From Hirundichthys speculiger (lineage: Eukaryota; Chordata; Actinopteri; Beloniformes; Exocoetidae): a DNA stretch of 64,000 nucleotides. This document shows, piece after piece, positions 28,515 through 38,400 of the stretch. The stretch is from NCBI GenBank assembly GCA_018398805.1, contig JAGFBZ010000555.1, positions 186,001-250,000 on the forward strand, written 5' to 3'. The notes beneath the pieces are model-generated. The model was given only the letters and a program-made list of their open reading frames with translations, had not been told where the DNA came from and did not search any database. A program made the position numbers and the translations under genes. Every line of letters begins with the position of its first letter. Position 1 is the stretch's first letter.

Positions 28515-28707
28515 GTCTCTTGCGCTTTCCACGAATTCGGTATCTTGCGGTACCGGTGTCTCGCAGATTTTGGGTATTGGGTAATGGGTGGTCAGACCAC
28601 CCAAGATACCGAATTCGTGGAAAGCGCAAGAGACCACCCATTACCCAATACCCAAAATCTGCGAGACTACCGGTACCGCAAGATACCGAGTTTGTGGAAA
28701 GCGCAAC
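28515..28707. repeat. foldback (long inverted repeat) core
   Basis: The block from CGCTTTCCACGAATTCGG through GGTATTGGGTAATGGGTGG (28526-28590) reappears in reverse complement at about 28633-28707 with very few differences. The spacer carries a third, shorter copy (CACCCAAGATACCGAATTCG). Such a palindrome could form a hairpin of about 70 bp. Confidence 0.85.
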
Positions 28708-29599
28708 TGCCATGTCAGCATGTCCAAATCCTGTCATTGCGCGTCCACCCAGTCACATGTGGACTGCACAACCGGCTCTACCTCTCGATTATGCATCACT
28801 GTATTACTTTCATACGTTATTATTCTCTTAAGGGCAGATGATGTCTGTACAGCTGTGACATGATCTCATCCAGATGATTGCTGTGGAGGAAACGAGGAGA
28901 TCACAGATCTCTGTTGTGGAGTTTCTTGTACTGTGCGCCTCCCTCTGATCCTCTCCTTGTGCACCGGAGCACCTGAGATGCGCTCACTGGTAGAAGGTAG
29001 ATGTCATCATACGTGTTCATCTGGCTCAATGCTCATCCAATGATCCGTTCTACAGTATTTTAAAAAGCACCGCTTCCAGCGGCTGTGTGTCTTGGCACAG
29101 CTGTTCGTCTTGGTGCGTCTGGCGCAGGGGATATGTTCAAGATAACTCAAAAAGTTATGGATGGATTTTGATGACATTTTCAGGAGTTGTCAAAAATGTG
29201 AAAAGGAAGAACTGATTTTATTTTGGGTGTGATCCGGAAGAAATCCTGGATTCTGGATCACTTTCAATTTTTCGATAACATTGCGCTAGTTGTTTCTTGA
29301 ACCCTAAAGCAACCACAATGGAGACAGGAAGGGAGTTCTGGAATTTTAAGAGTTTAATTCTCTCAGATGTAAAAAAGGAGGATTCGAGGGTTGGCAGCCA
29401 AACCAACAATCCAGGGGACGACGAAGGCAATGAGGTGGCACTGCGAATGGCTGGATCAGGCGTTTCTATGGGAACATCTGGAGACGAGTCTGGTTGAATG
29501 ATGACTGAATAGGTACAGGTGTGCAGTGCCACACCTGGGCTGCTCGTCGGATGGGAAGGTGAAAGATAGGTGGATCTGAGTGTCTATGTAGAGGATTGA

Positions 29600-29665
29600 A
29601 GGTGGTGCAGTGGGTTGTGCGCAGGAGCCCCAGAGGTGGAAGGTTGCGGTTCACAACCCGGCTTG
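29600..29665 (+). repeat. tRNA-derived SINE-like head
   Basis: TGGTGCAGTGG fits the A box of a polymerase III promoter, and GGTTCACAACCC about 45 bases later is a decayed B box. No intact cloverleaf is visible. Confidence 0.4.
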
Positions 29666-30399
29666 AGACCGTAACACGCGCTCAATGGGGCCGGAAATTT
29701 TGTTTCTCAACATCTCCGTTAATTATTGCCCACAGCTCATTAAATTTCACTCAGGTATTGACACTGAAAACCTCTATAAAATTTCAGAGGCTGATCCGGA
29801 TCTGATCCAGAAGGCGGATTTTATCGCAATCTGTAAATCGCTGTATGGGAGAACTGTTGTGCTTGGTGGAGGTCTGCGCTCTCTGAGTGCTTTTCTAGTT
29901 AAGAAATGCTTTCCTGAAGTTCACTGGCTCTATTTTTTTCTGAGCAGTTTGTTGGAACTTCTTGGAGTACAAAAGACATGATTAAATCATTTGCTCCACA
30001 TTAGTTAGAGCTAGTTATGTATATATCAGTGCAGAGGAGGAGGAAAAAAGAGGAGGAAGCTCTACAACAGAGTCCCAGACCAGCTGCACCATGAGAGCTG
30101 CTCTGATCTGGGTGAAAAGACGCTCCATAGCAGTTTGCAGGTACCGCAACCTGCTCTTAAAGGCAATGGCTGCTGACGCACTGATTGGTTAAACAGGTGG
30201 AACGCCCTAACCACTCCCATGCATAATGTGTGCATAATATTGTGGATTTCGCAGGTAAGATCGTGGATTTTGGGAGGTGGAAGATTGCGTTCTTTGTGGG
30301 GGAACGCCCCTCCCAATACCTGATATCCCTTAATAGCAGGTTTTGGAGGTTTGGCGCAAGATAGGGCCCTTGGTGCCCAAACTTCAGAGGATCTCTCAA

Positions 30400-31880
30400 A
30401 CTTGGCCAGAGGAGTTGACCAGAGAGTCAAGTGAAAAAGAAAAGACAACTTGTTTCACTTCTAAAACTTTAACCATTTAAAAAAAAAAAAAAAAATTCAA
30501 ACATTTACTCTCTCCCAGCCTCGTCACTGTCTCAGCTCCTTTACTTCTGCCATCATTTTGATTGTAACTAAACCAGGCCGACTCACTCAGGCTGCAGCAG
30601 AGGCTCTGTTAAGCTTTCAGCCACCACTCGACTGGCTGTCAAAACAATGTTACTGTAAAAAAAACACAAGAAAAACTACATAGTGTTGCTTTAAAAAGAA
30701 AAACAAAGCAGCCAAATGCATGAAATGAAATACACATATTATAATGTATTATTATTTATTTATCCATGATTAAGCCAAAATGAAGTAGTATGTCTATACA
30801 GTGTCACAAAATGCTATGACTTTTGAAAACCAGTGTAAGTTGAAATGTGAACACAGCTGTCATTACTGCAGGTGAATAAGATCCAAAAACTTAAAAATAA
30901 AGAAAAAAAGTTATTTCTGGCATAAGGTAAAGTATTTTAACCAGTTCCAGTTACTTGGATGCCACAAGCTGCTCCTTCATTCAGTCCAAACGGCTTCTCA
31001 GCATCGATGTAACATGTGGGTGTAACAGAGCAAAAGGCACAAATGTCATACATCAATACAGAATTTATTTTCATTTAAGTTTCAGATGACTGTTTCACAT
31101 TTTGTACAAAATCATTAGAAAATTCCTGACGCTTCAAAATCCCATGGCTAATCCTTTTTTTTTTTAGCGGCCTCAGACGCCGAAGGATTAATAGCAGATC
31201 ATGCAGCATCCTGGACCAGTTGATGAGGCTCAGCCTGACCTCCACATCAATCAAATCACAGCCCACTGTTCACTCCACGCTCTAAATCCCGCTTCAGCAG
31301 TGTTGGACTTGAAGTCATAATCTAAACATCAGGGCGCGGTTATATCTGGCCACCTCTAGTATTGTACAGAGTAGAAATGCAGTCAGATGGGGAGCAAGAC
31401 GGCATTTTACTGCCGTTTTCAACTCGGCACCATCCGCGCGTTTTAGATGTATGGGCACAGGACCACGTCAACAACACCATGCATGTTTTCTTACGCATGA
31501 CACATCATTGGTTATATTTAGTCATGAAGATTTTAAAAATGATCATTAATGTCAAGAGATTTTTTTTAAAAAAATCAACCGATGACTGCAGGCCTGAGGA
31601 GGGGTGGGAGGAGGGTCCACTGAGCCTCTGATTAGATGAGGTAAGAGTGAGTGGGGGCAAGTGGAGCCTAAATACTAGATGTTTTGCTAATGTACATGCC
31701 CAGCGCACGCACACACACACACACACAAATTAAGTATCAGCACAAGCGCGCAAACATATGCTCTTACTGGTAAACACCTCTGCCTCCTGAAGCCTGAAAA
31801 TCATCCTTTCATAAGTAAACCTGACTGCTACCACACTCTTCCCGGGGCAGTCGGAGTCTGCGTGTGACACAGGGAAGGGT
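30400..31880. other. unassigned DNA downstream of wipi2
   Basis: No gene seen. An A-run at 30479-30495, a (CA)n tract at about 31709-31728, and TTTATT at 31066 (AATAAA on the minus strand), which could serve as a distal wipi2 polyadenylation signal. Confidence 0.5.
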
Positions 31881-31910
31881 CAAGTGTGTGCGTACGTTTG
31901 ATGAACAGAT

Positions 31911-31916
31911 TTTATT
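31911..31916 (-). terminator. wipi2: candidate wipi2 polyadenylation signal
   Basis: AATAAA on the minus strand, 464 bases beyond the wipi2 stop codon, the nearest canonical signal downstream. It would give a 3' UTR of about 0.5 kb ending near 31890. Not confirmable without transcript data. Confidence 0.45.
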
Positions 31917-32379
31917 TTGCCAATGCTAAAGACGTTCACGCTCTCTTCATAAGGAGAAACCGTGACAGCGGGGCAGCGAGGCACTTACACGATCACTTGC
32001 AATTTACACAGTGCTTGCATCAGTGTGTGTGTCCACAGGTGAGACACAGCTACATTTTTTTTTTCTTCTTCTTCCTTAAAACACACTCGCACTCAAAGAG
32101 ACTCATTTTCACACTGGAGCATGGTTAATGTAGTTGGCACATGTACATGCAAAGCTGCAGTTTTGGCCTGCACACGCAAAACTGAGGGGAAAAGGGAGCG
32201 GAGAAGGGAAGATAAAGTTAGACATGTATGCGGACAGGAAGATGCACTAATAGACTGACAGGCAGGTTCTTGCACACCCACCCCCTCCCCCATCTTTGAT
32301 CCTGTCCCTGCCCCCCGTGTGTCACATGTTTTTAGCAGCGGAGGAGCCCTCTGATTGGTGGGTACAGCCGTCCGAGAAG

Positions 32380-32492
32380 TCAGTCAGTTTCGAGGATGAG
32401 CGGCGGCTGCTCGTTCTCCTCCTCTAAGCGCAGGTCGTTGAGGTCCTCTTCTAGCCCCGCCCCTCCCACGGCACCCTGCTCCTCACAGTAAC
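32380..32492 (-). CDS. wipi2: wipi2 coding exon 12 (stop)
   Basis: Residues 391-427, an acidic tail ([14 protein letters not shown]) ending QPPLILETD, stop TGA at 32382-32380. Matches the human C-terminus pattern LRLDEDSEHPPMILRTD. Confidence 0.95.
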
Positions 32493-35400
32493 CTAGGAAA
32501 CAAGTTCAACAGTCAAACAGTCACTGTGTCTACATGATGTAAGAAAACAAAACTAAACAATTATTGCATCAGGCCAGTGCTTCTCAGTCATTTTCTGCAG
32601 TGCCCCCTCCAGGAAAAAGAAACCATTTCGCGCAAAAAAAGTCAGTGCAAAAAAACCCAACACAATATAGCTAATAATCCTTGTGCACTCTGCCACCTAC
32701 TGGAGTATATGTGCAATTACACTTTATTTCAGTATGGCCAAAAAAAAAAAAAAAAAAAAAACACATGTTCCCTAAGGTTGCAAACCCCCTGCCTTAAATC
32801 ACCCCACATACCCCCTAAGGGGTCACGCCCACTATTTGAGAAGTACTTCATTAGGCCGGCTGAAATCAGACATCACCAAACTTCTCACAGTGGTACGAAC
32901 ACACCCAGATGATGCTGAAGGTGAGCTGATCCATGCATGTAAATGTTCAACTCAACTGGACTGAAAATGGCCGACGTGCTCTGTGCATGTTTTTACCTGC
33001 TACGTAGAGTGGGGGGGGTGTAATCTGTCAACCAGAAAAGCCCAGAACTAATAAGTTGAAAGCAGGAATACACTGACACACACTCGCCAGCCACTTTATC
33101 AGGTTCACCTGTTCAATTGCTTGTTAACACAAATAGCTAATCAGCCAATCACACAGCAGCAACTCCACGCATTTAGGCATGTAAGTTAAGGCAACTCGCT
33201 GAAGTTTAAACTTGCGCACCAGAACGAGGAGGAAAGTGACTTTGAACGTGGCGTGGTTGTTGGTTCAAGACAGGCAGGATAACACACCACCACACAAAGC
33301 TCAAACCATCCAGAGCTGGTTTCTCGAAGGTGACAATGACTTCACTGTACTCCTGCGGCCTCCGCAGTCACCAACAGAGCGCCTTCGGGATGTGGTGGAG
33401 CAGGAGATTCACATCATGGATGAGCTGCTGACAAATCTGCAGCAGCTGCCTGATGCTATCATGTCAATAGGGATCAAAATCTCTGAGGAATGTTCCCAAC
33501 ATCCTGTTTAATCTCTGGATCTTGGCTCATTATGAGTGAATGGTTAATGATGTCCAATTTGTACCACTGATACTGCTTCACTTCTCCACACACAAAATGT
33601 GAAAATAATCTTCTCTGAATTTCATTTAGAACATGATTACAAGGAACCATGGGGACGCTCGTAAATACCTCCATAGATTCTCAACAAGGTTTACGGGCAT
33701 CTCAATAAAACTACTGAATTCTTTGTAGTAAATTTAATCTTTTAGGTAGTACATAGCTCAGTGGTTGAGGCCTAAAAATGTTAAATTTATAAACAGACAA
33801 TCCATAGTTAAGTGTTGCATTTCCTGAATGTTTTACTGGGTTTAAGTTAAGATAGGCCTTTCAAACGCAAAAAAAAAAAAAAAAAACCAAAGAACAAAAA
33901 AACAGAAAAACAAAAACACACACACAACTAAAAACCAACCAAAAAAAAACCCTTAACACAACTAAATTCAAGATTCTGTCACTGTTGGCCCCCAGTTATT
34001 TAATCAATAATTAATTATTTAGGTTAGATATAACTAACATTGAAAAAAATAATAAAAAAGAAAAGAGGAATTTGTTTAGTTTTTGCTTGACACTTAAAAT
34101 ACCTGGAAATATGAATCCTACCTTTAGTGACAGCAGCACTGTAGGTCTGGGCCACAAGGGGGCGATCATGTGACCCCTGCTCCAGAATTTCATTGGGAGG
34201 CTCAGCACTGCTGTCTAACCTAAGATCAGTAACAAAAGGTCTCAGGTTAACTGTACAACACTACTGTTTTATTCACAGGTGTTTCATTAAGCTTCCTGAG
34301 ACTCTAGTTGTGAGTCCTTGTGTTTCACCTGTGCTGCTTCATGAGTGTGCACTCTCCTCCCTCTTGTGGATCCAAGTTGTACAGATACAGGTAACCATCA
34401 GCAGCTGCAACCAACAACCTGGGGATCTTCTGAATCCTGATTTAAAACAAGACAAAAGGGAAGTTTAACAGGTAGATTAGATTATGCCCTTCAACCAGTG
34501 GAGATTTCTGCTCTTTCAAACAGGGGACGCTCATAGTTGGAGTACATCATAAAAACGTGTCAATTTATTTATATGTAAACTCTGCCCTTTGTTCCTTTTC
34601 TAGAAAATGGTCTATGACCCTATCATACCAAGTAATCGTCTTGTTAATGTTAATGTTGATTATTTAAAAAACAAACAATGAATGTAGTGAGTGTGATTTA
34701 TTTACAGTGTTAGAGATGAAGTATTTCACTGTAGAAATGTCAAGAAATGGTTGCTGCTCGTCATTCGACTTCACATGGAAAATCCGCAACGGACTGAAAT
34801 CGTGCATGAGACGTGACAGTATATACATCTCAGAAACCTGTCAGTCAAAACTGCATTCTGGTTTTCGTCTAGTCACCATGTAGACTGATCAGCGTCCAGG
34901 CCAGCCAAGGCCAACCCACAGCTCCATTCACTCCCATAGACACTGAGAGTCCAGGGGGCGGGATCACATTAGCATTTAACCAATGACTGTTGAGTTTCGC
35001 ACCAATGAAAAAAATGCTCCATGCAGTCACAGAGACTGTCAGCGTCTATGGGGAATGGCATTGACCAGAAAGCATTATGGGAATGTACGGACAAGTTAAC
35101 TACTTTACTTGTGAAGAAGTAGCTGATTCTGAATAAACTCGTCTTCATGTTTAACGTCTTCTAACACCTTTATAGTCAATGAAACGTTAACACAACTGCA
35201 CATATTAGGTCATTTATTTTTTTGACATTATATTATATCATATTTATTTATATATCATATTATATTAATGGCAAGGGAAGCTCAGGTTCCCTTGCGGTCT
35301 CAGAGGAATCCGCTCTGGTAGCAACAGTAGACGGGATGAGTGATCAGTGTTCATTATCAGCCAATAAAAAAAGAAGAAAAAAAAAAAAGAACCACATGAT

Positions 35401-38400
35401 TCTTTTAAATTAAGTTCTAATCACATGCTAACTAAAAGCACAAGACGCACTTGCATGACATTTCCATTTTAAATGTAAACTGCAGATGTGACCCTGAGGG
35501 CACGTTGCTTCTGAACTTCTGAGTCACCCTCGTCACCCTCTGATTTTATTTCAGCTCAGTTCTCTGGTTTGTAGAGAAAGTCACAGATTGCTCTGCTTAG
35601 TTTCAAACACAAATACCAGTGATATGTGCCTGCACATGCATTCAAAGTTAAAAGATACCCGATCAAAGGTTCTGTTGCTCTCAATAATCAAATTACAAAA
35701 GGTTAACATCTTTACGAGTTATAAGGTTAATGATAACAAGAAGCTTTTTAACACTCTATCCACTCAGTCTTCAAAAAACGAATTCACCGGGATTCACGGG
35801 CTGATCTGGGGACTGTGAGACCAAAAGTTTCAGTATCTTGAGTAGTCCATGTACTTTTGTAGTGTATTTACACCTGTTATCCTACCGTAGATAACAGGTA
35901 TGTTAAATAGACAGGTGATGTTTGCCTCTAGTACGTAAATTGTATTTAATTCAAATAACTTTATTCTATCAGCAAATGTTCCCCGTATCACGAGTAACAA
36001 CACAAACTATGATTAAAAAAACTTGCACCCTACAGCTGGTGAGGTGTTCACTTCATCAAACTTGACATAAAGTAAAGGTCATATTCACCTTTCAGCGAAC
36101 GTTTTATTTGCGTACTGGTCACTGCACAGTAGTTCATCCTCACAAAAGGTCCCACACAGCCAGATTCAAACTTTAATTAGCCTTTCTACCATTTATTAGT
36201 GTGTTTCTGTGGAAATTTTTCCTTTTCTAGTTATGAAAGAATAGAGATTTCTATTTTTATTGCTTATGAGCACTGGTTACAGGTGATTATGAGCAATCTC
36301 TGGTCTTAAAAGCTTACATGGTTTTCACATCGGGTCATTTTTCAGTCAGTTCAGGTCGTGTTCACATGTTGATTTCACTGTTGCCCAAACGCTGCACCAC
36401 AAGTCATGTGACAACGGTCAGCGCTGTCATTGGTCAATAGCAGTTTTGGCAGAGTGTCATGTTTCCACGACGAACGGTCTTAAACTTTGTATCTATCTTT
36501 GTGTTTAATGTGCATGCTTCCAGTGTGTAACGTGCGTATGCTTACACGGCTAAGGCGCAGATGTTCTTGTGCCCATAGAAGGGCAGACGTACAGTGGCGA
36601 AGGCTCGTCCCTGGGTGAACATTTCTGTGACCTGGGAAGGCAGATACGTGGTGGACGCCACCAAGAACTTCCCAAGGTAGCCGCTCCACGTAGTTGACTC
36701 TTCCGCTGGCCTGAACACACGCAAACAAGAGGCGTGAAGCTGGTGTTTCCATTCTGAGGGAAGGGAGCGCACTGTAGGCCGATGCACGAGGTTTTTAGAA
36801 GAAAAACTGGTACTTACACGTACTTCTCCTTCTGTGTCTCTAATTTGAAAATGTGGACCGTCTCTGTGTTGCTGGAGGCAGAAAGGTACAGGCCTTCCAT
36901 ACTGAACGCCAACGAGCAAATGCTCACACACCTGAAACACACATTTACAGAGGAGCTGGTGACTGCAAATGAGCTGCACATATAAATACGTACACACATG
37001 TTATGTCACACTCTAGTCCATCACATTTAAAGCTCTTCCATTCATCAAAAAAATGGAGCTTTGGCATGTTCAATCATCACATCTTCTACCTCTTGACTCC
37101 TCGCCGAAACTCGAAGAGCTTCTGTCCCTCTGGGATTGAGAAGACACGAATGACTGTGCCCTGGGAGGAAGCGAAAGACAAACGCAGAGTTACAACGCTT
37201 GAAAAGAAAGCAAACACGGCGATCTTCACCTACTGCACGAATAACAGAGCAGCGCAGCGGGGAATACCTTCTCTGATGCCGTGGCCAGCTTGGTGCCACT
37301 CGCGTCAAAAGCCAGAGCCGCGAGTGGGCTGTCGTGGGCAGGAATCATATTTGCCGCCCGCTGGAAAACAAAGAGACAGACCTGAGGGATACGGCACTTC
37401 AGAATGACAGTTTAACAACAGAAACCAAATCGCACCTCTACTTACAACATGAGCATTTTCGTCTTTTACAGGAAATATTAGCGCTCAAAAAATAGTAACT
37501 GAAACTGAATTGGTGCCAAGTTAAGATGGGTAGGACAGAAGGCTTTAATGTTTGTTTTAACCTACCAGGTTGACTGTGTCAAACACCTGGACTTCTCCTA
37601 TCGTTGCACTGCCTGGGTATGCCAGGTAACAGTTGTCATTGCTGATGGAGAGGGCACACAGTCCTGGAGAGAAACGAGCAGGAAGGTCAACTAACTAACG
37701 GAGAAAGGCACATTTTTCTGAGCCTATAAATGAAGCGAAACTGGAAGTCAAATAATAAACACACAGATGGAAACTGCACTCATCTATGATTCTAATATTT
37801 CCTGCAATGTTTGCTTGTTTTTATTTCTTGGACGTCATAGACTTCAGAAAGCAGTCTAGCATTTCTGAATATTTACTTAGGAACTATTTGTCTAGGTGAC
37901 ATTCGTTGAGAAACACCCGTGTTTTCTGACTCACCTGATGGGTTGGGAGGAGTCTCTCTGATAGTGTGCAGCACTTTCATGTCTCTGATGTTGTGAATGT
38001 AAAGCGATTCCTCCAGACACACTATCAGCCTCTGCAGAGGAACGGCACAACATCAGCGCCGCTGTTAAATCTAACATTATGCTGAGCTCCTTCATTAGCG
38101 TATTTTCCAAAGATTAATAGGTTTGTGGTTGTGTCATGTATTTCAGTGTGGGGGGTTGAGAAACAGAAACTCTTCACCCTCCTCTTCTTACCTGTCTGTT
38201 TAGTTTGACAGCCAGTATGGTGTTTGAATATGAGTAGTTGCAGATCTCAGTTCCCTTCTTGAAGTGACAGACTTTGAGCTTCCTGGGGGCCTTCAGGCTC
38301 ACGATGGCCACGAGGCTGCTGGAGAACAGACGCTCCACTATACACACATCCTCTGTGTCAGCTGCAGGGACACAAACACACACAAAATATCACTTCACAG

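Larger units (their letters stand above)
28353..30368. mobile_element. composite ~2-kb element with inverted termini
   Basis: Left end GGCCCTATCTTGCACCTCCC and right end GCGCAAGATAGGGCC are inverted copies, bordered on both sides by CTTGG (28348-28352 and 30369-30373), a possible 5-bp target duplication. A second inverted block near the ends (CAATCTTCCACCTCCCAAAA) supports paired arms. Inside lie a foldback core (28515-28707), a piece beginning GATAACTCAAAAAGTTATGG and a piece ending GGAGGTCTGCGCTCTC, both common fish repeat modules, and a SINE-like head at 29600-29665. No transposase was found. Confidence 0.65.

Noticed and set aside
28395..28863. Cluster of overlapping open frames on both strands
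   Set aside because: They are mirror products of the foldback palindrome and not genes.
33740..33790. Possible SINE head (TAGCTCAGTGGTTGAGGC)
   Set aside because: Single A-box-like motif with no B box within the usual distance.
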